Source: Cytophagaceae bacterium SCN 52-12 (GTDB taxonomy: Bacteria; Bacteroidota; Bacteroidia; Cytophagales; Spirosomataceae). Taken from it: DNA of 64,000 nt. The notes below the pieces were generated by a model, which worked only from the letters and a program-made list of their open reading frames with translations, ran no database searches and was not told where the DNA came from. Shown here in pieces: positions 32,912 through 42,700 of this stretch. Location: positions 22,605-86,604 of the forward strand of contig MEDT01000042.1 in the NCBI GenBank assembly GCA_001724175.1. Direction: 5' to 3'. A program made the position numbers and the translations under genes. Within the stretch, counting starts at the first letter, position 1, and every line of letters begins with the position of its first letter.

Positions 32912-34378
32912 CTAACTGCTGCTGAACGCTTCTTCATGCACCGGGTTGCCGTCTACGTCACGATGTATAAATTTAATGACGGCTGCAGACCGGTCCGACG
33001 GTACTACCGCGATTTCCAGGAAGCCTCCTTTTACCCTGAGGAACTTATGCTCGGGGCGTACATCTTCCTGGTCCCAGCCCTGGGCGTGCGCATCGCTCAC
33101 CGGCCCGGACCCGAATTCCGTCAGCCCGGTCTTTTTGTCCACCGAAACATACTGCCAGTGACGGTCCCCGTTAACCACGAACATATTTTCCTGGGCCGAC
33201 AGGTATTCCCGCAGCCAGTTTCCTTCGGTTTCAAAAGCCTTGTTGGCATGGTTATCCGTTTTCCGGTCGCGATCGGGGCCTACGACCGGCGTCGGTGAAA
33301 ACAGCAGCCTGAAGGTGGCATCAGAGCCGGCAACCGTTTCGAGGAGCCACTTTTTTTGCTCCTCTCCCCAGATCGTCTTACTGGCGCTATCCTTGTCCTG
33401 GTTGGAAGAACGGTATTCCCTTCCTTCCATCAGCCATATCTGGAGATGCCTGCCCCAGCGGAAGGTACGGTAGGGCTTGCCGGCTATAGGTGCGTTCTCC
33501 CGCCACAATTTCAGCCCGTCGCCAAAGGTAAGCTGCCCGTAGGCAGGTGAAAACGGGTGTACGTCATCGCGCAGCAGATCGTGGTCGTCTTTGGTCATGT
33601 AGACTGGCACGCCCTTATAAAAATCGACCAGGGAAGGCCATCCGTCCATTGCATGCCATTGGTGCCTGGCTTTTTCGATGGTCGTGCCGAGCGGCCCGGG
33701 TTTGTCGTAATAGACATAATCGCCCGTATGGACAAAAAAATCCGGGTTCAGCCGACGCATGCTGTCGTAGATCCTGAAGCCTCTTTCGTCGTGGTCATAG
33801 CTCCAGAAATACTGGCAGGTAGAAGTAACGAGCCTTACGGCATCCGGGGAACTGAACTGCGGGGCGGTCCTGAATGTCCCGGCGGCTGTGTGCAGCGCGT
33901 CGGAGCCGGGGAGTTTTGCGGTCCAGGTGACCCGGTAAGAAGTAGCGGGTTTCAGTCGGTCAAAGGGGATCCGGACCGTAAAATCATTTTCAGTGTCTGC
34001 GGAATGCCATTCCGATTCCAGGATCTGGCCACCTCCCGACAGCTGCACTTTCACGCTTCCTCCTATCCCTTTCACCCCTCCGTCCATGGAGCCGACAGGC
34101 ATTTCTTCGTCAAAATCGATGGGATGCCTGAAAATAGCTTCTCTTCGCCGATGCACGACCGGGTTGGGTTTTTCCTGCCCGCAGAGCCGCGTCCAGAGGA
34201 TCACAGAGTCGGTAGTCACCTCGGCAGCCTTGAAACCGGTAGTAAAAAAAACCTCCTGTTTTTCAGGCCGGTCCGGGACCGATCCGGTCATTACGGCAGG
34301 TATATCGGATAGCGACAGGGAAGCAACGATCCCGATCCCTGCCTTTTTTACGAATGTCCGCCTGTTTTCATTTTTCAT
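32912..34378 (-). CDS. PhoD-family alkaline phosphatase/phosphodiesterase, Tat-type signal
   Basis: 488 residues. The N-terminus has a twin-arginine-like signal, NRRTFVKKAGIGIVASL. An N-terminal Fn3/PhoD_N-like domain (FKAAEVTTDSVILWTRLCG through TSYRVTWTAKLPG) precedes the catalytic part. Metal ligand motifs of PhoD phosphatases are visible: RLVTSTCQYFW, FFVHTGDYVYYD, YMTKDDHDLLRDD and VVNGDRHWQY. Expected metals are Fe and Ca in the characterised family. It should hydrolyse phosphodiesters or phosphomonoesters outside the cytoplasm. The 160-bp gap upstream contains TTTTAGG-type low-complexity text and no clear promoter box. It is the fourth phosphoesterase-type gene in the window, counting the two near 7 kb and the kinase pair. 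Confidence 0.85.
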   Translation of the reverse strand: MKNENRRTFVKKAGIGIVASLSLSDIPAVMTGSVPDRPEKQEVFFTTGFKAAEVTTDSVILWTRLCGQEKPNPVVHRRREAIFRHPIDFDEEMPVGSMDGGVKGIGGSVKVQLSGGGQILESEWHSADTENDFTVRIPFDRLKPATSYRVTWTAKLPGSDALHTAAGTFRTAPQFSSPDAVRLVTSTCQYFWSYDHDERGFRIYDSMRRLNPDFFVHTGDYVYYDKPGPLGTTIEKARHQWHAMDGWPSLVDFYKGVPVYMTKDDHDLLRDDVHPFSPAYGQLTFGDGLKLWRENAPIAGKPYRTFRWGRHLQIWLMEGREYRSSNQDKDSASKTIWGEEQKKWLLETVAGSDATFRLLFSPTPVVGPDRDRKTDNHANKAFETEGNWLREYLSAQENMFVVNGDRHWQYVSVDKKTGLTEFGSGPVSDAHAQGWDQEDVRPEHKFLRVKGGFLEIAVVPSDRSAAVIKFIHRDVDGNPVHEEAFSSS

Positions 34379-34538
34379 TTGTATAAAAAAGGTTTGAGCT
34401 GTTAGGTATTAGCCGCGCGGCGGATCACCTTATTCATCGGTGGCAGGCGGCGTACCGCTTTGTGTGCCGCTAAAACCTAAAACCTAACACCTCATGGCTA
34501 TTTCATACGAATAAAAGCGGATTTCGGGAAATCATACC

Positions 34539-35369
34539 CTATTGTCTCTGATAAACCAGCGGGTTCAGATCAGAAGCGGCTTCGCTTCCCACGGGCAAAT
34601 TGCAGAGCCACCGCTCAAGATCGGCGCGCTGGTATTGGTTCCGGGGTTCGGTAATCTTTGCGCCGTCGGCAAAAAATATCACGGTCATCACCTCCCTCAT
34701 CTTATCGGGTGTATGATTACCCGGCGCCGCATGAAAAGTCCAGCCATAATGCCAGGTAGCATCGCCCGCGTTCATGGTTTTCGCACGGGTGACCTCCAGG
34801 CCCTTGTCCCTCACAAGCTGCTGAAACATCTCCTCCGATTCATCCGAAATCGCAATATCCCCTTCAAACTCCGCCTTGTGAGACCCTGACGCAAACGTGA
34901 GCATTCCCATATCTTCGGTGATGTCTACCAGCGGCATCCACATGGTCACTGTATCGGGGGTATCCAGGGGCCAGTAATACTGGTCCTGGTGCCAGGGCGT
35001 ATGGCCGCCTCCCGGCTCCTTATACAACGCCTGATCATGGTAAATCCTCACGCCGTCGACACCCAGCAGATCAGCCGCTATTTTTCCAAAGCGCCGGGCC
35101 AGGGTGAAATCCGCAACGGCCGGGTCGACCTCCCAGAGGTTCATCACCTGGAGGAAAGCCTTCCCGTATGTGTCCCGGTCCTCCAGCTTACGGGTTTCGG
35201 TATTGTTGGCAGCCGTTGCGTTGTTGATCACATCGCGGTAATACGCTATTTCCTCCCGGCTCAATATACCCGGGATCAGCACGTGGCCGTCTTTTCTAAA
35301 AGATGCTACCTGCTGCTCTGATACATTTTTAAATCCGCTCAAATCCGGCGGGGTCAGGGTTGTCTTCAT
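34539..35369 (-). CDS. phytanoyl-CoA dioxygenase (PhyH) family Fe(II)/2-oxoglutarate oxygenase
   Basis: 276 residues from ATG 35369. An upstream ATG at 35411 would add a hydrophobic stretch, so a membrane-anchored form is a weak alternative. The iron-binding H-x-D is in TPWHQDQYYW. The distal His is likely in GWTFHAAPGNHTPDKMREVM, with an Arg nearby to bind 2-oxoglutarate. Family proteins hydroxylate diverse small molecules in the cytoplasm. The substrate cannot be named. It is transcribed divergently from an AraC-type regulator 137 bp away, a common pairing suggesting that the regulator controls it. Confidence 0.85.
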   Translation of the reverse strand: MKTTLTPPDLSGFKNVSEQQVASFRKDGHVLIPGILSREEIAYYRDVINNATAANNTETRKLEDRDTYGKAFLQVMNLWEVDPAVADFTLARRFGKIAADLLGVDGVRIYHDQALYKEPGGGHTPWHQDQYYWPLDTPDTVTMWMPLVDITEDMGMLTFASGSHKAEFEGDIAISDESEEMFQQLVRDKGLEVTRAKTMNAGDATWHYGWTFHAAPGNHTPDKMREVMTVIFFADGAKITEPRNQYQRADLERWLCNLPVGSEAASDLNPLVYQRQ

Positions 35370-35431
35370 GATTCCAATAAATAATATGATGATACATAGG
35401 ACAAATTTCAATCATCCGGCATGGATTTACG

Positions 35432-35446
35432 AGGCAAAAAATGCCT
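35432..35446. promoter_or_regulatory. AGGCA/TGCCT inverted repeat in the PhyH-AraC divergent promoter region
   Basis: Five-base arms flank an A5 spacer in the 137-bp gap between the two divergent genes. It is a possible operator for the AraC-type protein. It is short and unproven. Confidence 0.3.
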
Positions 35447-35506
35447 ATTTTATGGATTATTTTGTCTTACTTTATCGAAATGAATAACAAACCAGTAAAA
35501 TAAGCG

Positions 35507-36376
35507 ATGATAAAAGCCCGGTTTGAAACGATCAGACCCAACGACAGGGCCTCGTTCGTGGTCAATGCCTTCGCGTTGGAGAAATTTACGGCGCCCTATC
35601 ATTTCCACCCGGAATATGAGCTTACCTGTATCATACAGGGGGCCGGTACCCGTTTTGTCGGTAAGAACATGCAGGCATACGGCCCGGGTGACCTGGTATT
35701 CCTCGGGGCAGATCTTCCGCATTGCTGGAAATCGGAAGACTTTGCTGCAGGAGAGCTCCGTTCGCAGTCGATTGTCATACAATTTGAAAATGCTTTCCTC
35801 GGAAAGGAGTTCTTTGAAAAGCCTGAGCTGGAATCCATAGCCGGCCTGCTTAAAAGAGGCGCTTCAGGTATCCGCTTCCTGGGAGAGACGGCAAAGAACG
35901 TCACGATGCGGATGGAAGCGCTGAGCCGGGAAGAAAGCAGGTTCAGCCGGATGCTGGGCCTGCTGGAAATCCTGGATATCCTGGCCGGCTCCACCGAATA
36001 CGTCCTTTTGGATAACGACGGGATGACAGCCCGGTCTCACCCGGCCGAACGCGGGCGGCTAAATGTTTCACTGGGCTATATCGTAGACAATTTCAGGACG
36101 GAGATTGCTTTGGATGAAGTCGCCGCAACGGTCAATATGTCGGTCAGCGCATTCTGCAAGTATTTCCGGAAAGCCACGGGCAAGACATTCATCGAGACAG
36201 TGACCGACTACCGGGTCCACTTCGCGACAAAGCAGCTCCTGCTGACCGATAAGTCTATGGCCGATATTGCTTTTGACAGCGGCTTCGGGGATATATCCCA
36301 TTTCTATAAGGTTTTCAGACGCAGGCTGAAAACAAGCCCGCTCCAGTACCGGAAAAGCTTTTTGAAGGGGGTTTGA
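35507..36376 (+). CDS. AraC-family transcriptional regulator with cupin sensor
   Basis: 289 residues. The N-terminal cupin-like ligand domain (about 1-150) contains YHFHPEYELTCIIQGAGTRFVG and GPGDLVFLGADLPHCW. The C-terminal double helix-turn-helix (about 185-285) contains IALDEVAATVNMSVSAFCKYFRKATGKTF and IAFDSGFGDISHFYKVFRRRL, both typical AraC signatures. It probably senses a small molecule and controls the divergent dioxygenase gene. The shared 137-bp region holds a small inverted repeat. It may also read over to PUL3, which ends 30 bp downstream on the other strand, but nothing shows this directly. Confidence 0.9.
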   Translation: MIKARFETIRPNDRASFVVNAFALEKFTAPYHFHPEYELTCIIQGAGTRFVGKNMQAYGPGDLVFLGADLPHCWKSEDFAAGELRSQSIVIQFENAFLGKEFFEKPELESIAGLLKRGASGIRFLGETAKNVTMRMEALSREESRFSRMLGLLEILDILAGSTEYVLLDNDGMTARSHPAERGRLNVSLGYIVDNFRTEIALDEVAATVNMSVSAFCKYFRKATGKTFIETVTDYRVHFATKQLLLTDKSMADIAFDSGFGDISHFYKVFRRRLKTSPLQYRKSFLKGV

Positions 36377-36405
36377 CCACACCCCCTCCTATTCCTCACA
36401 GCTAT

Positions 36406-37929
36406 TCATAAATGAGCTTTTATATGCCCCAGAAAACCAATCGCATACTGGGCGATGACGCGATACGATCCCCGCTGCAGAAGATTGATGCTCCCGGCGT
36501 TGTGCTGGGTGACGTCCGTCAGGAAGCCATCTGCAGTCGTGCTTTTCAATAACCTGTTGTAAACCGCCAGCAGGTCTTTTTGGGAGAACTCAGGCAGCCA
36601 GCCGATGCGATGGCCGTGTGCAAAAGCCGCGGCCAGGCCGGCGGTCGCGGAGCTTTCGAAGCGGGTTCCGGGCTGGTCGAGGTAGGCCTTCCAGCTATGG
36701 TCCGGCTGTTTGAAAGACATGGCTATCTGTGCGTAATGCCGGTATACCTCCTTCAGTCTCTTTACGCCCGGATCGTTCTTAAGCGGGCTTTCGCTTTGCA
36801 GAATCTCGCCGCAGCGCACTATTCCCAGCAGGAACCATACATAGCCGCGGCCCCAGTTTCGCCTTATCCGCGTTTTGCCTTTCGAGATGCTCCCGATATT
36901 GTACACGGCGCCGTCATCCGTAAGATATTTAATCCTTTGCTCCAGCTCCAGGAGCGCCATTTCATATAATTCGGGAGCCTTTAATGCGGTTCCCAATGTA
37001 GTGAGCGGGTAGGCCAGGGTATAGCAGCCTTCGGTACTTAACCCGTCGGGCTTAAACCTCATTCCGGCATCAAATCGCTCTTTGCAGAAATCGAGGAATA
37101 ACTTTACGGACGCATGGGAAGGGCGGTGATGCGCCAGCGTAGCAAAAGGGAGCCCTGCCTCCAGGTTAGTGAAGGTATTATCCCTGGGCCTGGCCCACAG
37201 GTCTGCATATACCAGGTTCTTTTCGTCCGGCCAGTAAAGATCGAGATGACGCCGGATAGCCTGCAGCGCCTGCGGATCTTTTTTTCTCGCATATAGCTGC
37301 TGCAGCCCGTCGAGAGTGCACCCCTCTGTCCAGCCGAAAGGCTGCAGCGACCAGTCGGAGCAAAGCAGGTTTTTCCATTCCTCGTTTACCGAAGCGCTAT
37401 TCCCGCCCGATTCGACGATCAGCAGATGGGACCCGTTTTCTGCGCCGGAAGAGAAATAATAAGTCGTGTCCGACCCGCCCAGCAGCTTAAGCCTTATGCC
37501 TTCATTCTTAAGCGACGTTATGTCGCAATCCAGCGGAGTTTCAAAGATCTGCAGCCCGGTAGGGTACCAGATCGATAACTGCCCGATCTTCCGGTCAGAA
37601 CCGTCCAGGTACACTTCTACTTCGTCTTCCTGCCTTGTATCGATCGCCACCTGGAGCCGTAAAAAAGCTATAGCGCCGCTTGCTGCGGGCAGGTCGGCAC
37701 AGTCAAAAACCGTCCCTTCATCGTTGGCGTTCAATGAAAAGTAATCTTGCCCGAAAGCCACACGAAAGCCATCCGGCACCTTTGCTTTCGCCTGTGCCGG
37801 GTTTCGGGGTATAATGGCTTTATACTGAAATTTCTGCACGTGGGAAAGCCTTTCGGCGCCGGTGTAGGACAGGAAAGGTAAAGCGCTTCCGGCCAGCATA
37901 GCCTTCTCACAAAAATCTCTGCGATTCAT
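36406..37929 (-). CDS. GH88/GH105-like (alpha/alpha)6-barrel hydrolase, secreted (PUL3)
   Basis: 507 residues. Signal: NRRDFCEKAMLAGSALPFL, Tat-like. After a beta-rich N-terminal part (about 40-180, GFRVAFGQDYFSLNAN, VEVYLDGSDRKIG) comes a helical barrel with RNWGRGYVWFLLGIVRCGE and FESSATAGLAAAFAHG. These resemble the W-x-R-G-x-x-W and D-S-S-A-x-A patterns of unsaturated uronyl hydrolases (GH88/GH105). The characteristic DSS is ESS here, and I cannot place the catalytic Asp with certainty. The N-terminal extension is unusual for those families. It is the last gene of PUL3, 45 bp after susD. A role in cleaving uronate-containing oligosaccharides is inferred. Other six-hairpin glycosidases are possible. 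Confidence 0.6.
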   Translation of the reverse strand: MNRRDFCEKAMLAGSALPFLSYTGAERLSHVQKFQYKAIIPRNPAQAKAKVPDGFRVAFGQDYFSLNANDEGTVFDCADLPAASGAIAFLRLQVAIDTRQEDEVEVYLDGSDRKIGQLSIWYPTGLQIFETPLDCDITSLKNEGIRLKLLGGSDTTYYFSSGAENGSHLLIVESGGNSASVNEEWKNLLCSDWSLQPFGWTEGCTLDGLQQLYARKKDPQALQAIRRHLDLYWPDEKNLVYADLWARPRDNTFTNLEAGLPFATLAHHRPSHASVKLFLDFCKERFDAGMRFKPDGLSTEGCYTLAYPLTTLGTALKAPELYEMALLELEQRIKYLTDDGAVYNIGSISKGKTRIRRNWGRGYVWFLLGIVRCGEILQSESPLKNDPGVKRLKEVYRHYAQIAMSFKQPDHSWKAYLDQPGTRFESSATAGLAAAFAHGHRIGWLPEFSQKDLLAVYNRLLKSTTADGFLTDVTQHNAGSINLLQRGSYRVIAQYAIGFLGHIKAHL

Positions 37930-37974
37930 CTGGTCAATGATTTAGTACTTGTATAAATATATCGGGGCCGCCGG

Positions 37975-39735
37975 TCATTTGATGTCGTCGACAGGCGGGA
38001 GATTTTTTTCCGATCCGAGGTATCCTTCGTTCTGGTTGATGACGCCCAGCGTATTCGCCGCGATAATGGTCTCCGGAACCGGCCATAAAGCATTGTGCGG
38101 CGCGATCCTGAAAACCTGCTCGCCCCATGGGAGCGCGACTTTAAAAAACCAGTTTTTGGCCATTACGCGGTCATGGAACCAGTTTTTTTGACTGAAATTG
38201 CTTAAGGAATAGCCCGCTGTTCCTGCTTTTGCCAGTAAAAATGAGGCGCGTACCATCTCGCCGTGACGGGGTTCTTCGGCAAACAGCTCGCGCGCTCTTT
38301 CATCGAATATAAAATCCAGCGTCACTTCATTTTGGGAAACCGGCAGCGCTTTGGCCCTTCCCCTCACCCTATTGATATCTTCCGCGGCCGCAGCATGGTT
38401 CCCTTTCCAGAAATAAGCTTCAGCCCGTACCAGGTAAGTCTCCGCCAGCCTGAAAATATACATGTCGCCGTGCCCGCCCATAGGCCTCACGGTCGGGAGC
38501 TGCTCCGGTATATAGGTCTTGTAGTGCGGGAAGGAATAGCTGTGCTTCAATGTATCGGCCGGTATGGGGTAGTTGGCCCTGCTGACCGGTTTCCCGAAGT
38601 CGACGGAGGCCGGGTTGTTGTACCTGATCTGCCACCATTCCACCCAGTTATTGCCTTTCCTCCGGATGTCGTTCCGGAAATCCCATATTTCGTACACATA
38701 ATACTGGGTCGGCCTGCTCTGCGCATTTCCTTCAAAAAGCGTGTCATATTGAGCCCCGTTCAGCACCATACCGTCTTTTCCCTCGCTGTCCCTGCCGTTC
38801 TGCCACCACGCCGGGTTATAGGCCCTGGCGAGCACATTGCCTTCCACCGTTCTCGCTCCCTCAGGGTCGGTATACCTGTCTACCACTGCCAGGATCGTTT
38901 CGGTATTGACGGGGTCGTTCATATTTTCAGGCCGGTGGAGGTCCCATATCACGTTCCTGTCGGGGTTGTTCCTGTGTATTCCGAACCTTCCCGACATCAG
39001 GGCATAAGGACCTTCAATCACATTCGTAGCCGCCCTTATCGCCTCGTCAAAATCACCTTTCGCCAGCGCCACCTTTGACAGGAGGTGATTGGCGGCGCCC
39101 TTCGTCTCGGCGCCGGGCACGTTTCTTTCCGGCAGCCATGCGACGGCCCATTGCAGGTCCTTCATGATCTTGCCCAGTATCGCCCATCTCGAATGCGTAT
39201 AGAAATCCAGCTTCGGGCCTGTTACTTCCTCGCCGATAAACGGGACGTCGCCATACGAATTGACCAGCCGGTAATACCAGTACGCCCGGTAGAAAAGCGC
39301 CCCTGCCAGCAGCCTGTTGCGTGTGCTTTCGTTCTGCCAGGTAATGTTGTCGATCCTTGAAACCAGCACGTTCGTATTCTTGATGGAATTATAAGCCAGG
39401 TTGAACAGCTTGCCGGGAAAGTCATGCGCGCCTCCGTCGCCCGAAGGGGTCAGCCGGGTAGCAAAATCTTTCACCACTACGCTCGGCAGCGAGAGCGTGG
39501 CGCCCACATCGGAAACAGCATGCTCATTGACAATAGGGCTTCTGCCGTCGTAATGCTCGGCCCTGAGGTCCTTTCTCATGGAGATCAGAAGCGCGTTAAA
39601 GCCGTCTTCGTCAATATATACGTTTTCCGGTGCGTAAAATGACAGCGGCTTCGGCTTCAGCCAATCCGCGTCGGCACACGACGAAACTGTTGTCGCAAAC
39701 AGCCCGCAGAACAGGTAAAGGCATATCTTTTTCAT
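37975..39735 (-). CDS. SusD/RagB-family glycan-binding lipoprotein (PUL3)
   Basis: 586 residues from ATG 39735. The longer open frame to 39834 overlaps the susC end and lacks a signal. The signal peptide ends in TTVSSC, a lipobox. It has SusD family helices: DGFNALLISMRKDLRAEHYD, RNRLLAGALFYRAYWYYRLVNSYGDVPFIGEEV, FRLAETYLVRAEAYFWKGNHAAA and DFIFDERARELFAEEPRHGEM, with a final LWPVPETIIAANTLGVINQNEGY. It follows susC by 13 bp and is co-transcribed with it. Within the window this is the longest SusD. Confidence 0.94.
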   Translation of the reverse strand: MKKICLYLFCGLFATTVSSCADADWLKPKPLSFYAPENVYIDEDGFNALLISMRKDLRAEHYDGRSPIVNEHAVSDVGATLSLPSVVVKDFATRLTPSGDGGAHDFPGKLFNLAYNSIKNTNVLVSRIDNITWQNESTRNRLLAGALFYRAYWYYRLVNSYGDVPFIGEEVTGPKLDFYTHSRWAILGKIMKDLQWAVAWLPERNVPGAETKGAANHLLSKVALAKGDFDEAIRAATNVIEGPYALMSGRFGIHRNNPDRNVIWDLHRPENMNDPVNTETILAVVDRYTDPEGARTVEGNVLARAYNPAWWQNGRDSEGKDGMVLNGAQYDTLFEGNAQSRPTQYYVYEIWDFRNDIRRKGNNWVEWWQIRYNNPASVDFGKPVSRANYPIPADTLKHSYSFPHYKTYIPEQLPTVRPMGGHGDMYIFRLAETYLVRAEAYFWKGNHAAAAEDINRVRGRAKALPVSQNEVTLDFIFDERARELFAEEPRHGEMVRASFLLAKAGTAGYSLSNFSQKNWFHDRVMAKNWFFKVALPWGEQVFRIAPHNALWPVPETIIAANTLGVINQNEGYLGSEKNLPPVDDIK

Positions 39736-39748
39736 AATCGATCCGGGT

Positions 39749-42700
39749 TTAGAAGGAAACATTAATACCAGCTGAGTACGTCCTGGGCATCGGCACATTG
39801 CCCGATTCCGGGTCCCAGCCTTCCCATTTGTCAAACGAATACAGGTTCCTGGCAGAGAGGTATATTTTCAGGTTGTCAAAGCCTTTAAATACCCCGGTGA
39901 AAACCGAATGGGGTAAGTTATATCCCACGGAAAGATCCTGTACCCGCACGAAGGATTTGCTGAAATAGCGTCCGTATCCACCGGCAAATGCCGAAGAAGC
40001 GGCTGTAATGGAGGCGTACTTATCGGAAGGATTTTCGGGCGTCCAGTAGGGAACGGAGCGCATGCCCCGCCGGTCGTAAACTCCGTTGTTAGGATGAATG
40101 AAGTCGGGAATATCGTCTATGTGCCCCAGCTCGCTTCTTAAAAATACGGCGGCAAATAAGTGCTTGCCGAAATTGAACTCATTTCGCAAACCGATCCTGA
40201 ATCTTGGTTCCCGCCACCCGATAAACCGCTTGTCGTCGAGGGAATACCTGCCGTCATTATTGATATCCAGCGCTTTGTAGTCTCCGGGTGTAAGCGCATA
40301 CCGTTTGGCTTCTTCGGCTTCATCCAGCTGCCATACGCCGACAATGTCATAGTCCCAAACCCGGTCGACCGCTTCCCCGATAAACCAGCGGTTTGTGATG
40401 TCGGACACTTCCTGTCTTACGATTTTCCCGTCTTTCTCCACTTCCCGGTAGTCGCCGAACAGGTGGATAATTTTGTTCCGGTTTAAAGAAAAAACGAAGT
40501 TGGTCCTCCAGGAAAATTTATCATGGTTGTAGTTGACCGAATTGACGGACAGCTCCACTCCCCTGTTCCGAAGCTCGCCGAGATTGGCTGCTATATTCTG
40601 AAACCCGGTTATGCGGGGCAGTACCCGGTTCATCAGAAGGTTGGTGGTAGTCATATTGTAAAAATCCAGGCTACCGTCTATCCTGCCGCCCGTTATCCTG
40701 AAATCCAGACCGAAATTTAAGGCGGTCGTCTTTTCCCAGGCCAGGCCCGGATTTGCCAGCGAATTATTGATCCCTCCTACCAGCACCTGCGAGCCGTCGG
40801 AATACAGGTTTTGCGAAAGTCTCGCCAATGCGGCATACCTGCCTATCTCGCGATTCCCGTTCGCTCCCCAGGAAGCGCGCAGCTTGACCAGGTCCAGGAA
40901 CGGCACTTTAAAGAATTTTTCCTCGGAGATCTTCCAGGCAAGCGCTCCCGCCGGGAAATTGGCTCTCGGGTTGCCCTGGCCAAACGCCGAATACCCGTCC
41001 CTCCTGACGGACAAGGTCAGCAGGTATTTGTCTTTAAGCGCGTAGTTTAACCTGGCCATCAGCGCATCGCCCGTAGAGTAGTTGTCACTGTTGGACAGCA
41101 CCTGCCGCGTCGCAAACTGCAGTGCATGGTAGCTCAGGTTTTCGTTTGGCGAGAATCCCTCTGCAACCAGGTTTGAGCCCCAGGATTGAAACTTTTCCAG
41201 GTTATATAAAAAAGTAAAATCGAACGACTGGCCGGCTGTTTCTTTCCGCCAGGTGAGCAGGTTATCGACCATCCATTCGTATACCCTGTCCTCATTCCGA
41301 GTACCTCTGCCCTTTACATTAAAACCGGTTGGCGTCGACGAAGGGTAAAAAGCGTAGTGATAGGTTCCGGAAAGCCTGGGTTGGAACGACAGCTTGTAGT
41401 TAAACCCGAAAGGTAGCTTCAGGTTGGCGTACAAAGAAGCGAAGATGGAGTTGGTTTTATTTTTATTATGATGCAGCTTATGCTCCATGAGGGGGTTTAC
41501 ATCGCTGATAAAATCATTGGGGAACCACTTCAGAGATCCATCTTCTTCATACATCGACCCGTAGGGGCTGGCGCTCAGCATCCGGGTTACAGACGCAGGC
41601 AGCGCGCTGTTGTCCTGGCTGGTAAACTGCGCATTTATGCCCAGGTCTATGAACGGGTTGATCCTGGCATTTGCATTGATCCTGGTTCTCAGGATAGAAA
41701 AGTCATCGCCGACTACAGGGCCTTTGTTGTTGGTATACCCCATCGACCAGTAATACGAGATGTTGTCGGTGCCCCCTCCGACGCTGAGATCGTAGTTTTG
41801 CTTTACGCCTTTCCTGATCACCCTGTCGTACCAGCTCTCTTCATGCCCGCTGAGGTAGTTTGCCATTTCCGTCGGAAAAAAAAGCAGCCTGTTGAGCCAT
41901 TCGGTTACGATGTCCGGGTTCGGATTGGCGTTAAACCCGTACCATTCCGCTACGCTGATTTGAGAAGGGAGCTCGCGGGGGTCGTGGAAATAATATTCCG
42001 GCTGATTGGGCCGCAGCTTTCTCTGCCAGTCCCTGCGGAAATCGGTGTATTCTTTTCCCGATAACGGCCTGATACCCGGATTCGTCACTTCCGAGACACC
42101 TGTTTCCATCGAAAAATTAACCTTCGGTTTTCCTTTGGAGCCTTTTTTGGTAGTAATGAGAATGACCCCTGAGGCGGCACGGGCTCCGAAAACCGCTGCC
42201 GAGCTGGCATCTTTCAGAATGTCGACGGATTCGACATCGGAAGGAGCTATGTCGCGGATATTCCCGTTAAAGATCACGCCGTCCAGAACCACCAGCGGGT
42301 TGGTATTTGCGTTCAGCGAAGTCCTCCCGCGTATTTCCATCGACCCGCCCCCGGCTGCCGAGGTAGCCTGGGTGGAATTGAACCCCGCGACAGTACCCGC
42401 AAGCATATCCGTTACCTGCGTCATCTGCTGGTTTTCAAAGTTTTTCCCGCTCACCCTGACTACCGAGCCGGTCAGGTCGCTCTTTTTCTGAACGCCATAC
42501 CCGACCACTACCAGCTCATCGAGCGCCTTTGTGTCGACCGCCATTTGGATTTCCAGGCTCGTTTTGTTCCCCACCACCAGCTCCTGGCTCACGTACCCGA
42601 CAAAAGAGAAGATCAGCGCCGCTTCTTCGTCCGGAACCAACACGGAGAAGGTACCGTCGATATTGGTAATCGTTCCCTGCTGAGTCCCTCTGACCAGGAT